A stretch of DNA of 64,000 bases from Planctomycetota bacterium. Its GTDB lineage: Bacteria > Planctomycetota > J058 > JAJDCQ01. Below, piece after piece: positions 47,209-56,302 of the stretch. Position 1 is the first letter of the stretch, and every line of letters begins with the position of its first letter. The translations under genes and the position numbers were made by a program. Below the pieces are notes generated by a model. It saw only the letters and a program-made list of their open reading frames with translations, made no database searches and was not told where the DNA came from. Location: NCBI GenBank assembly GCA_029260755.1, contig JAJDCQ010000074.1, positions 1 through 64,000 of the forward strand. Reading direction: 5' to 3'.

Positions 47209-47688
47209 TCAGTCGCCCAGCTTGAACCGGGCCGTCGTCGTGGTGGCCCCGCCCGGGCCAGCCGCCTTCTGCTTCTTCAGCTCTTCCTCGTCGGGAGTCT
47301 GGGTGGCCGCGAGGAGCTTGGCGCCGCCGCCGAGGAGGAAGCCGACGCCGCCCATCCAGACGCCGGCGTACATGCCGAAGTAGGCGGCCTGGCCGAGCGC
47401 ACCGAGGTTCAAGACGACGAACTCCTTGAACCATCGCGTGAAGCTCACGCCGATCAGCGCGACGCCGGCGACGAGGAGGAGGGCGGGGAGGATGAATCGA
47501 GCCGCGGACGGAGCCTCGTCCTCGGGCTTCCTCCGCTTCGTCGTCTTGATCGTGCCGCTCGACTGCGAGATGGGATCGCCGGGCACGCGAAGCGACGCGC
47601 CGCACTTGCACCCGATGACGCGGCCGGCGACCTTGTCGGGCACGTTCGTGCTGAGCTTGCAGCTCGGGCAGGTGACAGGAATGGGCAT
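47209..47688 (-). CDS. Zinc-ribbon membrane protein
   Basis: 159 residues from ATG 47688. The N-terminus (VTCPSCKLSTNVPDKVAGRVIGCKCGASLRV) is a four-cysteine zinc ribbon of the MJ0042 kind seen in planctomycete-like membrane proteins. A charged linker follows, then two transmembrane helices (FILPALLLVAGVALIGVSF and AAYFGMYAGVWMGGVGFLLGG). Function unknown. Promoter TTGTCC-N18-TATTCT lies upstream; divergent from hisS. Confidence 0.78.
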   Translation of the reverse strand: MPIPVTCPSCKLSTNVPDKVAGRVIGCKCGASLRVPGDPISQSSGTIKTTKRRKPEDEAPSAARFILPALLLVAGVALIGVSFTRWFKEFVVLNLGALGQAAYFGMYAGVWMGGVGFLLGGGAKLLAATQTPDEEELKKQKAAGPGGATTTTARFKLGD

Positions 47689-47742
47689 CACGCTCGTCCT
47701 GTGAGGCGGCCGTTGCGATCGGATCGAAGGGTCCAGGTCCCT

Positions 47743-47772
47743 AGAATACTGCGGATGCCGGGCCGAGGACAA
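47743..47772 (-). promoter_or_regulatory. Candidate promoter of the zinc-ribbon gene
   Basis: Minus-strand TTGTCC (47772-47767), 18-bp spacer, TATTCT (47748-47743). Confidence 0.4.
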
Positions 47773-47807
47773 TCGCGCGGTCGGGATCCTGGTCGATCCG
47801 GATCGCC

Positions 47808-47837
47808 TTGACGCCCGATTCGCCCCGACCGTATCCT
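47808..47837 (+). promoter_or_regulatory. hisS promoter
   Basis: TTGACG (47808-47813), 18-bp spacer, TATCCT (47832-47837). Start about 35 bases before ATG 47879. Confidence 0.6.
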
Positions 47838-47878
47838 TTCGCACCCGCTCGGCTTGCGCGCCCAACCTGGAGACATCG

Positions 47879-49285
47879 ATGGCGAAGCCCACCGTCCGGC
47901 CCCGTCTGTTCAAGGGCACCCGCGACCGCCTCCCGGCCGAGATGATCCGCCGGGAGAAGGTCATCTCGGTCGTCCGGCAGACGTTCGAGCGCTACGGGTT
48001 CGACCCGCTCGAGACGCCCGCGATCGAGCACTGGGACATCCTGACGGGCAAGTACGGCGAGGAGGGCGAGAAGCTCATCTACCGCCTCGCCTACAAGGAC
48101 GCCCGCACGATCGCCCTGCGCTACGACCTCACCGTGCCGCTCGCCCGGGTCGTCGCGATGAACCAGGACCTTCCCAAGCCCTTCAAGCGCTACCAGATTC
48201 AGCCCGTCTGGCGGGCCGACAAGCCGGGCCGCGGTCGGTTCCGCGAGTTCTACCAGTGCGACATCGACTCGGTCGGCCTCGCCAGCCCGCTCGTCGACGC
48301 CGAGATCGTCGCGGTGATCGCCGAGTCGCTCCGCGCCCTCGAGATGCCCGAGTTCACGATCCGCATCTCGAGCCGCCGGCTCCTGAACGGGCTGGCCGCG
48401 TTCGTCGGCGTGGCCGGCCGGATGGTCAGGGTCCCCCTCCGCGCAGGCGTCGACGAGCCGGCCGGCGACGGCGAGGATGCGTTCCGCGAGATCGCCGCGC
48501 CCGTCGCCCTCTTCCGCGCGATGGACAAGGTCGACAAGATCGGCGTCGAGGGCGTCCGGGCGGAGCTCGAGCGAATCGGGTTCGAGGCCGAGGCGATCGA
48601 CCGGACCGCCCGCCTCCTCGAGTACGACGACGGCAACGAGGAGACGATCGCGTTCGCGACCGAGATCGTCGGAGACGACGAGGACGGCCGGGCCGGCCTG
48701 GCGGAGGTCGCCGAGGTCTTCCGCGGGGCGGCCGAGATGGGAGCGCCCGCGGAGCGCCTGAAGATCGACCTGTCGCTCGCGCGCGGGCTCGACTACTACA
48801 CCGGCCCGATCTTCGAGACCGTCGTCACCGAGCCCAAGATCGGCAGCGTGAGCGGCGGCGGGCGCTACGACGACCTCATCGAGGTGTTCGGCGCGAAGGC
48901 CGTCCCCGCGACCGGGGCGACCCTCGGGCTCGAGCGCATCATCACGGTCCTCGACGAGATGGGGCGCCTCGACGCCGCGCCGACCCGGACCCGGGTCCTC
49001 GTCGCGCAGATCGGCGACGGGATGACCGAGGAGGCGCTCCGCGTCGCTCGCGACGTCCGTGACGCCGGCGTCCCGACCGAGGTCCGGTTCGCGCCCGGCA
49101 AGCTCGGGAAGCAGATCGCCTACGCCGAGAAGCGCGGCATCGGCGTCGTCGTCATCGTCGCGCCCGACGAGATCGCCCGCGGCGAGGTCGGGATCAAGGA
49201 CCTCGCCAAGCGGGAGCAGGTGACCGTCCCGCGGACCGAGGTCGGGGCCCGGACGGCCGCGATCGTCGGGGCCGGCGCCGCCTGA
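47879..49285 (+). CDS. hisS: Histidyl-tRNA synthetase
   Basis: 468 residues, class II synthetase that charges tRNA-His. Motif 2 lies in PVWRADKPGRGRFREFYQCDIDSVG, and the histidine-specific LDYYTGPIFE is present. Motif 3 is in GGRYDDLIEVFGAKAVPATGATLGLERI. The C-terminal anticodon-binding domain (RVLVAQIGDGMTEEALRVARDVRDAG) is complete. The insertion between motifs 2 and 3 (about 190-290) is acidic and longer than in E. coli HisRS. GGAG precedes the ATG. A hairpin overlaps the gap to the next gene. Confidence 0.97.
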   Translation: MAKPTVRPRLFKGTRDRLPAEMIRREKVISVVRQTFERYGFDPLETPAIEHWDILTGKYGEEGEKLIYRLAYKDARTIALRYDLTVPLARVVAMNQDLPKPFKRYQIQPVWRADKPGRGRFREFYQCDIDSVGLASPLVDAEIVAVIAESLRALEMPEFTIRISSRRLLNGLAAFVGVAGRMVRVPLRAGVDEPAGDGEDAFREIAAPVALFRAMDKVDKIGVEGVRAELERIGFEAEAIDRTARLLEYDDGNEETIAFATEIVGDDEDGRAGLAEVAEVFRGAAEMGAPAERLKIDLSLARGLDYYTGPIFETVVTEPKIGSVSGGGRYDDLIEVFGAKAVPATGATLGLERIITVLDEMGRLDAAPTRTRVLVAQIGDGMTEEALRVARDVRDAGVPTEVRFAPGKLGKQIAYAEKRGIGVVVIVAPDEIARGEVGIKDLAKREQVTVPRTEVGARTAAIVGAGAA

Positions 49286-49297
49286 GCCTGGCGCACC

Positions 49298-49329
49298 GCC
49301 TCCCTCCGAGGAATACTCGGAGAGGAGGC
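49298..49329 (+). promoter_or_regulatory. Hairpin burying the ribosome site of the thioredoxin-like gene
   Basis: GCCTCCCTCCGAG pairs with CTCGGAGaGGAGGC (13 bp with one bulged A, loop GAATA). The 3' arm contains GGAGG at 49324-49328, the ribosome site for ATG 49333. It could limit translation or end hisS transcription. Confidence 0.55.
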
Positions 49330-49332
49330 AGC

Positions 49333-50094
49333 ATGAGCCAGTCCTACTCCTACAAGGTGAGCGGCAACGACCTCGGCCGCGGCGCCGGCGATGGCCGCGG
49401 CGGTGGCCGCGACGCGGCCGTCCTCCTCGCCGCCCTCGTCGCGACGTTCGGCGTCCTGTCGATCTCGGCGCTCGTCGCCGTCGTCGCGATCGGGGCGTTC
49501 CTCTCGTCGAGCGAGGGCGCGGCGAGCGAGGGCGCCGCCGTGCCCGCCGCGCCGATCCCCGTCAGCCGACCGCAGACGCCCGTCGCCGCGGCGCCGCGTC
49601 GCCCCTGGCAGGAGCCTTCGAGCCCGCTCGAGCTGTCGACCCTCGAGGGCGACGGCCTCGTCGACCTCGCGTCCCTCGAGGGAACGACGCCGTTTCTCCT
49701 CGCGATCTGGCTGCCGGGCTGCGCCGACTGCGTCCCCCATCTCCGCGACCTCGAGCACCTCTTCGCATCCTCCCGCGAGCGCGGCGCGACCGCCTGGGCC
49801 GTGGCGTTCGGCGGCACGGCGCCCCGGGTCCGGCCCGACATCGAGCTCGCCGGCGGAGGCCTCGGCCCCCACGTCCTCCTCGACACCGACGGACGCCTGA
49901 CCAACGGGCTCGGCGTCCAGTCGTTCACCGTCTTCGTGTTCGACGCCGAGGGGCAGCAGCGCTTCCGCGGCGGGCCGCCGTTCACGGCCGCGCTCGACGT
50001 GCTCGACGAGTGCCTCGCCGAGCAGGCCGAGGCGCCCGAGCTGCCGGTCGAGGCGGTCGAGCTGCCGGCCGAGGCGGCCGACGAGCAGGACTGA
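49333..50094 (+). CDS. Membrane-anchored thioredoxin-fold protein
   Basis: 253 residues. A Gly-rich cytosolic start and one transmembrane helix (FGVLSISALVAVVAIGAFL) are followed by an Ala/Pro linker and a thioredoxin/AhpC-like domain. FLLAIWLPGCADCVPHLRDLEHLF has a CxxC pair (C-A-D-C), then GTAPRVRPDI, LLDTDGRLTNGLGVQSFTVFVFDAEGQQRFRGG. ResA/TlpA-like thiol-disulfide exchange on the outer face is the likely role. An acidic tail ends the protein. It follows hisS by 47 bp, through the ribosome-site hairpin. Confidence 0.82.
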   Translation: MSQSYSYKVSGNDLGRGAGDGRGGGRDAAVLLAALVATFGVLSISALVAVVAIGAFLSSSEGAASEGAAVPAAPIPVSRPQTPVAAAPRRPWQEPSSPLELSTLEGDGLVDLASLEGTTPFLLAIWLPGCADCVPHLRDLEHLFASSRERGATAWAVAFGGTAPRVRPDIELAGGGLGPHVLLDTDGRLTNGLGVQSFTVFVFDAEGQQRFRGGPPFTAALDVLDECLAEQAEAPELPVEAVELPAEAADEQD

Positions 50095-50106
50095 CCGCCG
50101 GCTCGC

Positions 50107-52581
50107 TCAGCGCGGCACCAGGACGAGGAACGCGAGCGGCCCGCCGTCGATCGGGCTCGCCCCGGCGCGCACGGGCGACGCCGCGCCCACGTTGGTGGCG
50201 AAGCCGACGACGACCCATCGCTCCGCGAGATCCTCGCCCTCGAGCCAGCCGCGAAGCAGGCCGAGGCGTCGGCGAGCGACCGCGTCGATCCGCGCCCGGT
50301 AGGCGGCGAAGCTCACCCGCTCCGCGGTCGCCGCGACGCGGGCCTCGCCTCCGACCGCCAGGACGCCGATCGGGATCGCCCCGCCCGGCGTCGCGATCAG
50401 GACGCCGTCGAGCGCCACGCCGGACTCGTTCCGGAGGGTGAGCCCAGCCTCGTCGACGTCGACCCGGAGCCCGGCGGTCGCCGCGCCGCTCCGGAGCACC
50501 GTCTCGACGCGCCGGGGATGGACCGAGACCGTCAGCCGCGAGGCGGGCCGACCCGGTCCGCCCGCGAGCTCCGAGCGGGGGACGCGCCGCCGGGCGCGAC
50601 CCGTCGCCGACGGCCAGGGCGGCGGGCCGTCGATGGCGACGGCGCCGCCCTCGGTGCTCGTGCCGAACGTGCCGAAGGCGATCGCCTCGTCCGCCCGGGC
50701 GCGGTCGGCGCCGGCGCGACCGTGGATGACCGTCGCGACGCTCGCGACGAGCCGCCCGCCCGGCCAGCTCAGCAGCACCGGGGCGGTCGCCGCGAGCGCG
50801 ATCGCGAGCGCCGCCGCGGCGATCGGCGCGGGCGCGGCGCGGCCGGCCCGCGCGCGACGGCCGAGGAGCAGCATCAGCGCCGCGAGGGCGGCCTGCGTGA
50901 TGGCGACGACGCGGCCGAGCCGCGCCCGGAGCGCGGCGGGCGCCACCGGAACGAGCGCGGTCGCCGTCGCCTCCTCGGCGAGCCGGGCACGCAGCCCCTC
51001 GCGCCGGCGCCGCGCCGCGCCGCGTCCGCGGACGAGCCGGGCGAGCGCCTCGACGTCGGCGTCGGGAGCGATCGAGGCGACGCCTCCGGAGCCGACGACC
51101 GCGATCGCCGGAGCGGCCGGCGCCCCCGCGGCGAGGCCGGCGGCCCGGGCGATGCGTTCGGCCAGGCCCGCGTCCCGGGCGAGGACGAGCCCGCCCGAGG
51201 ACGCCAGGGCCACGGCCGCCGCCGCGACCCGCTCGGTCGAGACGCCCGCGCCCGCGGTCTTCCCGACGACGATGACGTCGAACGTCTCGGCGGTGAGGGT
51301 GGGCCAGCGAAGGAGCTCGGCGGGCGTGATCTCGGCGGTCCGGGTCGGCACGGTCGGCGGCGCGATCCTGGCCGCGTCGCGCCGGGCGTCGTCGCCGCCC
51401 CAGCCGATCGCGACGACGCCGGGCGCGACGGCCGTCAGGGCGGGACGCTCGGCGGGCCAGGGGAGGCGCGCGCCCGAGTTGCGGCGCCCGTCCCCACGCC
51501 CGCTCGCGTCGGCGTCGGTGAGGATCGCGATCGTCGCCGCGAGGCCACCCTCGTCGAAGACGGCGGGGACGGTCGCGACGAGGCGTCCGGCCCTGCCCGG
51601 CGCGAGCGGCGCTCCCATCTCGGCGTTCGCCGAGCGGACGAGGAGCCCGCGCCCCTCGACGCTCGGCGCCTCGACCGCGACGACGATCGCGACCGGTCGG
51701 CCCGGCCGGAAGAGGCCGCCCGGCGGACGCGCCACCCGCACGATCCGGGCGCCGGCGGCGACCGGGAGCTCGGGCGGATCCGGCTCGCCGCCGCGCACCG
51801 GACGGATCGCCGCGATGCGGTCGGCCGCGGCGAAGGCGGCGGCGACCGGCGACCCGCCGGTCGCCCCCGCCGGGTCGGGCGTCGGCTCGAGGTCTCGCCG
51901 CGCGGAGAGGAGCTCCGCGACCGGGGCGGTCGCGAGGAAGACGAGGACGGCGAGGAGCGCCGGCAACCGCGCGGGGAGGTCGGAGCCACGCGGGTCGCCC
52001 GCCGCATCGCGATCCTCGTCGCGATCGTCGTCGACGCTTCGGGCGCCGTCGACGTCGGAGCGGCCGGGCGGTGGCGCCCTCTCGACCGGCGGCGTGGACG
52101 GAGCCGTCAGCCCGCCGGCCGTGGCGATCGCCCCGAGCGCCGCGCAGACGGCGAGGAGACCGACGATCGGAAGGGCATCGGGCGCCGCCGCTCCGTAGAG
52201 CGCGAACGTCGCGACGGCGAGGGGGAGGACCGCAACGCCGACCGCGCTCGCGCCGGCGAGCCCGACCGCGAGGCCGCGCCCGAACCGGAGCGGCCCGCGC
52301 CCGAGCGAACGGAGCGGCAGCAGCACGGTCGCCGAGAGGGCCGCGAGGGCGAGGCTCGCGCCGAGGCACGCCCCGGCGTCCACCCGGACCGCGAGCGCCT
52401 CGGGCAGCCCGTCGCCGAGCCCGAGGAGCGCCCCCGCGACCGCCGCCCCGCCCCCGGTCACCGCCGCCGGCACCAGGTCGATGCCCCGGGGCGCGCCGAG
52501 CCCGGTCTCGGGGGCGATCTCGGGGCCGGGGCCGGGGGCGAATGCGGATGCGGATGCAGCTTCGGTCGGGGGGGTCACCAT
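50107..52581 (-). CDS. Large polytopic membrane protein, unrecognised
   Basis: 824 residues from ATG 52581 (TTG 52590 is an alternative, 6 bp after the comEC stop). Very Ala/Arg-rich. About six N-terminal helices occur (e.g. LGASLALAALSATVLLPL, LPIVGLLAVCAALGAIATAG), then an acidic linker and another helix (LPALLAVLVFLATAPVAELL). A large beta/alpha soluble region of about 350 residues follows (TFDVIVVGKTAGAGVSTERVAAAAVALASSGGLVLARDAG). Two more helices (VAITQAALAALMLLLG, PIAAAALAIALAATAPVLLSW) and a C-terminal beta domain end it. The plan recalls BatA-type or glutamine-amidotransferase-like membrane proteins, but no motif fixes it. Probably co-transcribed with comEC. Confidence 0.65.
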   Translation of the reverse strand: MVTPPTEAASASAFAPGPGPEIAPETGLGAPRGIDLVPAAVTGGGAAVAGALLGLGDGLPEALAVRVDAGACLGASLALAALSATVLLPLRSLGRGPLRFGRGLAVGLAGASAVGVAVLPLAVATFALYGAAAPDALPIVGLLAVCAALGAIATAGGLTAPSTPPVERAPPPGRSDVDGARSVDDDRDEDRDAAGDPRGSDLPARLPALLAVLVFLATAPVAELLSARRDLEPTPDPAGATGGSPVAAAFAAADRIAAIRPVRGGEPDPPELPVAAGARIVRVARPPGGLFRPGRPVAIVVAVEAPSVEGRGLLVRSANAEMGAPLAPGRAGRLVATVPAVFDEGGLAATIAILTDADASGRGDGRRNSGARLPWPAERPALTAVAPGVVAIGWGGDDARRDAARIAPPTVPTRTAEITPAELLRWPTLTAETFDVIVVGKTAGAGVSTERVAAAAVALASSGGLVLARDAGLAERIARAAGLAAGAPAAPAIAVVGSGGVASIAPDADVEALARLVRGRGAARRRREGLRARLAEEATATALVPVAPAALRARLGRVVAITQAALAALMLLLGRRARAGRAAPAPIAAAALAIALAATAPVLLSWPGGRLVASVATVIHGRAGADRARADEAIAFGTFGTSTEGGAVAIDGPPPWPSATGRARRRVPRSELAGGPGRPASRLTVSVHPRRVETVLRSGAATAGLRVDVDEAGLTLRNESGVALDGVLIATPGGAIPIGVLAVGGEARVAATAERVSFAAYRARIDAVARRRLGLLRGWLEGEDLAERWVVVGFATNVGAASPVRAGASPIDGGPLAFLVLVPR

Positions 52582-52596
52582 GAGTGCCAACCCGTT

Positions 52597-54897
52597 TTAC
52601 CAGAAGGAAGTTCCGCCCGCCGGCCAGCGGCGCACCCTCGGCGGCGCCCCGGCCGCCACGGTCACCTCGACCGCGCCGGCCCCGGTCGCGTGCAGCCGGG
52701 CTCCGTAGACGGCGCGGGCTCCGTCTGAGACGCGGCCGGCGGTGAGCAACGTCGCGGTCGGCCCGAGGACGGCGGCCAGTCGTTCGTGGCGGCGTCGCGC
52801 GGCGCCGGGCTCCACGATCAGGGCGAGGTCGACCCGGCCGGCGAGGCCCGCCCGCTCCGTCTCGATCGCGAGCCGTTCGATGCTCACCCCGTCGGCGAGC
52901 AGCACGATCAGGCCGTCCCGCCGGAGAACGACGATCGACCCCGCGCTCGGGTCGTCGGGTCGGCGCGCGTAGAGAAGCTCGAGCCCGCCGGTCGCATCGG
53001 CGCCGACCGCGCCAGCCCGATCCACCGAGGGGTCCACGCCCAGGTCGACCCACGCGGCGAGCGCCCGCGCGCAGGCCTCGTCGCCACGCCGGCGACGAAG
53101 GACGTGCGCGCCGTCGAGCCGCCGCCGCCCGACGCTGCGAAGCGCCGAGCCGATCCGCGCGGCCCGCCAGCCGGATCCGCCGGCCCCGAGGCCGACGAGC
53201 CAGGCCTCCTCCCGCGCGGTCTCGACGAGCAAGGCCGGCCCGCGTCCGACCGAGAGGGCCGTCACCCGGACGCCGCCCGCGGGCGGCGCGGGCGCCGGGC
53301 CGCCGAGCAGGAGGGCGGCGCCGGAGACGGTCACGGCGAGCGCCGTCCATCCCCGGCGCCGTCGGCGGAGGAGGGCGAGCGCCGCGACCGCCGCAGCCGA
53401 CGCGACGAGCACGGCGAGGAGCGAGGGTGGCCCGACCCGGAGCGCGCTCCCCGGGACGAGGCCGACCACCTCGAGGACGGCCACGAGCGCCTGCGCCGCG
53501 CCGGCGGCGACCGCGCCCGGAACGAGCGCGAGGCCGGGCGAGACGAGCCCGAGCGCGGCGGTGAGCGCGCCCGCGCCGAGCATCACCGAGAACAGGGGGA
53601 GGGCGACGACGTTCGCGACGATCGCGCCCGGCGTCGCGACGCCGAAGTGCCACGCCAGGATCGGCGCCGTCGCGACGGTCGCGACGGTCGAGGCGACCAG
53701 GCCGCCGCGGAGGAACCGGAGGCCGCGCCGCGCCGCGGGGAGCAGGATCGAGGCGAGCGTGCCGGGCGCGAACGGGTCGGACCCGGCGTCGACCTCGGAC
53801 CGCCCGGCATCCTCGGCGACGACGCGCGCGGCCACGAGCAGGGCGCCCGTCGCCGCGAACGAGAGCTGGAAGCCGGCGTCGCCGAGCGCGCCCGGGTCCG
53901 CGGCGAGGATCACGACGGCGGCGGTCGCGAGCGCCTGGAGCGGATCGACCGGACGACCGATCGCGCGGGCGCCGAGGTACACGCCGACCATGATCGCGGC
54001 GCGGACCGCGCTTGGCCGCGGCCCGACGATCACGAGGTAGGCGACCACGACGGCGAGACACAGCGCCGCCCGCCGCGACGGCGTGCCGTGGATGGCGACC
54101 GGCGCGAGGAGGAGCCAGGCCAGCCCGGCGAGGATCGACATGTGGACGCCCGAGATGGCGAGCAGGTGAACGGTGCCGGTCCGACGGAACGTCTCGCGGC
54201 GCTCGCGACCGATCGAGGCGCGGGCGCCGAGGAGCGTCGCGGCGAGGAGCGCCGCCGTCTCGGCATCGGTGGCGTCGCGAATCGCCGCGGCCACGGCGCG
54301 CCGGGCGTCGTCGGCGACCGCGGTGACCGAGATGGGACGGCCGATCGTCTCGACCGCGGGCTCGGGCGCGAGCCAGCCCTCGTAGCCGACGCCGCGGCGC
54401 GCGGCGAGGGCTCGACGGTCGACGCCGCCCGGGTTCCGTCGCCCGGGGACGCGCGAGAGCGACGCGGTCAGCTCGACGAGGTCGCCCGGACGCGGCAGCC
54501 GGTCGCTCGCTGCGCCGGGGATGACCCGGAGCTCGACGGTCGTCTCGACCGGCGTCGGCTCGCCGTCGGGAGCGATCACCGCGCTCACCTCGAGGCGAAT
54601 CCGGGGCGCCCCGCCCTGGCCGTCGGCGAGGAGCGGTCGGCCGCCCTCGACGACGATCCCGCGGAGGGCCACCCGCGCCCGACCGCGATCGTCGAGCAGC
54701 CGCTCCAGCGGAGCCACGACGACGGAGCTCGGCCGGGTCGCGCCGAGGACCAGCGCGGCGAGCGCGACGACGGCCGCGACGGCCAGCATCGGTCGCGGGG
54801 GACCGAGCGGCGGCGGCGGATCCTCGAGCGTCCAGCTCGGCGCGAGGTGCGGCTCGGGCAGGGGGGCGGCTACGGGTACGGCGGCAGGCGTCGCCAC
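52597..54897 (-). CDS. comEC: ComEC/Rec2-family DNA-uptake channel with degenerate hydrolase domain
   Basis: 766 residues from GTG 54897, with GGAGGAG 6-7 bases upstream. N-terminal helices, an OB-like DUF4131-type domain (ALRGIVVEGGRPLLADGQGG ... LVELTASLSRVPGRRNPGGVD), then the competence core: LLAATLLGARASIGRERRETFRRTGTVHLLAISGVHMSIL, the family hallmark LLAISGxH, and further helices (FQLSFAATGALLV, IVANVVALPLFSVML). The C-terminal MBL-like domain lacks the HxHxDH zinc motif (DGAHVLRRRRGDE in its place), so nuclease activity there is probably lost. Transport of single-stranded DNA across the inner membrane is the family role. Confidence 0.88.
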   Translation of the reverse strand: MATPAAVPVAAPLPEPHLAPSWTLEDPPPPLGPPRPMLAVAAVVALAALVLGATRPSSVVVAPLERLLDDRGRARVALRGIVVEGGRPLLADGQGGAPRIRLEVSAVIAPDGEPTPVETTVELRVIPGAASDRLPRPGDLVELTASLSRVPGRRNPGGVDRRALAARRGVGYEGWLAPEPAVETIGRPISVTAVADDARRAVAAAIRDATDAETAALLAATLLGARASIGRERRETFRRTGTVHLLAISGVHMSILAGLAWLLLAPVAIHGTPSRRAALCLAVVVAYLVIVGPRPSAVRAAIMVGVYLGARAIGRPVDPLQALATAAVVILAADPGALGDAGFQLSFAATGALLVAARVVAEDAGRSEVDAGSDPFAPGTLASILLPAARRGLRFLRGGLVASTVATVATAPILAWHFGVATPGAIVANVVALPLFSVMLGAGALTAALGLVSPGLALVPGAVAAGAAQALVAVLEVVGLVPGSALRVGPPSLLAVLVASAAAVAALALLRRRRRGWTALAVTVSGAALLLGGPAPAPPAGGVRVTALSVGRGPALLVETAREEAWLVGLGAGGSGWRAARIGSALRSVGRRRLDGAHVLRRRRGDEACARALAAWVDLGVDPSVDRAGAVGADATGGLELLYARRPDDPSAGSIVVLRRDGLIVLLADGVSIERLAIETERAGLAGRVDLALIVEPGAARRRHERLAAVLGPTATLLTAGRVSDGARAVYGARLHATGAGAVEVTVAAGAPPRVRRWPAGGTSFW

Positions 54898-55076
54898 GGG
54901 GTCTCCTCCGCGTGGTCGCGCCGGAGGCCGTCGCAGCCTCCCCTCCCTGGCGTGGTCACACTCCGTCTTCTCGGCGCGGGCGGGACTGCCCGTGCCCGGC
55001 CGAAGCTAGGACGCCGTCGTGGTCGAGGCAAGAGGCAACCCGCCCTGGCCGGCCGGGACGCGGCGACCCGAGTCGC

Positions 55077-55106
55077 TTGACCTGAGGCGGGGCTTCGGGT
55101 TATAGC
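55077..55106 (+). promoter_or_regulatory. Promoter of the gene at 55140
   Basis: TTGACC (55077-55082), 18-bp spacer, TATAGC (55101-55106). Start about 27 bases before TTG 55140. The 242-bp gap 54898-55139 shows nothing else. Confidence 0.6.
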
Positions 55107-55139
55107 GGAGCACACCCATCGCCCGAGGGGGAGGCGAGC

Positions 55140-56285
55140 TTGGCCCAGGATTCCCATCAGCCCGACGACCCGCGCCCCGAGAGCGGCCACGCCGCCCTCT
55201 CCGAGCCCGGCCTCGGCAGCCTCGGCGACGACGACCTCGCCGTCTGCGCGGTCCTGACGGAGGTCGCCGCGCCGCCGGCGCCGATCGTCGACGTCGACGA
55301 GCTTCGCGACGAGCTCGCGCGCCGGTTCGGCGCCGCGATCGCCGACCACGCCCGCGCCGCCGGCGCCCGGGTCTCCGACGACGCGAGCCGCACGGCGATC
55401 GTCGAGCGCGTCCTCCACGTCGTCGGCCCGAGCCGCGACCGCCGCGGTCTCATCCGCGAGTTCGACCCGCGACGCGAGAGGCTCGGCCTGGCGCTCGCGG
55501 GCTGGGTCCGGCGCATCGTCCGCGACGACATCCGCGCCGCCCTCTCCCGCGCGGTCGACGCGGCCGGCGCCGCAGAGCCGGCCGAGGACGCGGCGAAAGA
55601 CGACGCGAGCCAGCCCGGCGAAGCCTCGCCGACCCCGCAGCTCCATCCCCCGGCGCCCGCGCCCGAGCCGATCGTCACCGAGACGGCCGTCCCCGAGCCC
55701 TGGGGCGACGACGGCAAGAAGGGCCCGTGGTCGGACCTGCCGAACGACGGCAAGGAGGTCCGCGCCGGCCTCGAGCGCGACCTCGGCGTGATGGACGAGC
55801 CCGGCCGCTTCCCCGGCGTGTCCCCCGAGGTCGCCTCGTTCCGCCTCTTCGCCGACGCGGGCATTCTCTGGCGCTTCGGCGGCAACCTGATGTCGTACCG
55901 CGACCGCCTCAGCGAGTCGATGGCCCGGCTCTGGACGCTCCAGTTCCTCGAGGCGCTCGACCTCGTGAGCGAGGTCGAGGACGCGCGCGTCGGAGGCCGC
56001 GACGCGGTCGTCTCGCTGCTCCTCCGCCGCGACCGCGTCCAGAGCGCCGTCAGCCTGCTCGCCGCCCTCGTCGACGGGCGAACCGACCGCGGCCTCGCCC
56101 GCCGCCTCTGCCGGGTCATCTCGGAGCTCGACGCCCTCGACAGCCGCCTCCTCGCCCGGATGAGCGACGAGCTCGACGCGAGCCTCCCGATCCTCGCGGA
56201 GCTGCGCGAGCGATTCGACGTGTCGCTGCTGCGACCGAACGTGGAGTGGTGGTGGTTCGGACGGCCCGGCGCGGACGACGCCTGA
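55140..56285 (+). CDS. Unrecognised cytosolic protein with sigma-2-like helical segment
   Basis: 381 residues from TTG 55140, supported by GGGAGG 7-8 bases upstream and by the promoter. Residues about 50-140 (VDELRDELARRFGAAIADHARAAG ... FDPRRERLGLALAGWVRRIVRDDIRAAL) recall the region 2 helices of ECF sigma factors (FDPxRGxxxxWLxxIxRNxxRD), by eye only. An Ala/Pro/Glu linker follows, then a helical C-terminal domain (VASFRLFADAGILWRFGGNLMSYRDRLSESMARLWTLQFLEALDLV ... ISELDALDSRLLARMSDELD) ending VEWWWFGRPG. No helix-turn-helix region 4, so it is not a complete sigma factor. Confidence 0.7.
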   Translation: MAQDSHQPDDPRPESGHAALSEPGLGSLGDDDLAVCAVLTEVAAPPAPIVDVDELRDELARRFGAAIADHARAAGARVSDDASRTAIVERVLHVVGPSRDRRGLIREFDPRRERLGLALAGWVRRIVRDDIRAALSRAVDAAGAAEPAEDAAKDDASQPGEASPTPQLHPPAPAPEPIVTETAVPEPWGDDGKKGPWSDLPNDGKEVRAGLERDLGVMDEPGRFPGVSPEVASFRLFADAGILWRFGGNLMSYRDRLSESMARLWTLQFLEALDLVSEVEDARVGGRDAVVSLLLRRDRVQSAVSLLAALVDGRTDRGLARRLCRVISELDALDSRLLARMSDELDASLPILAELRERFDVSLLRPNVEWWWFGRPGADDA

Positions 56286-56302
56286 CGGTCTCGGCCGTCA
56301 TC

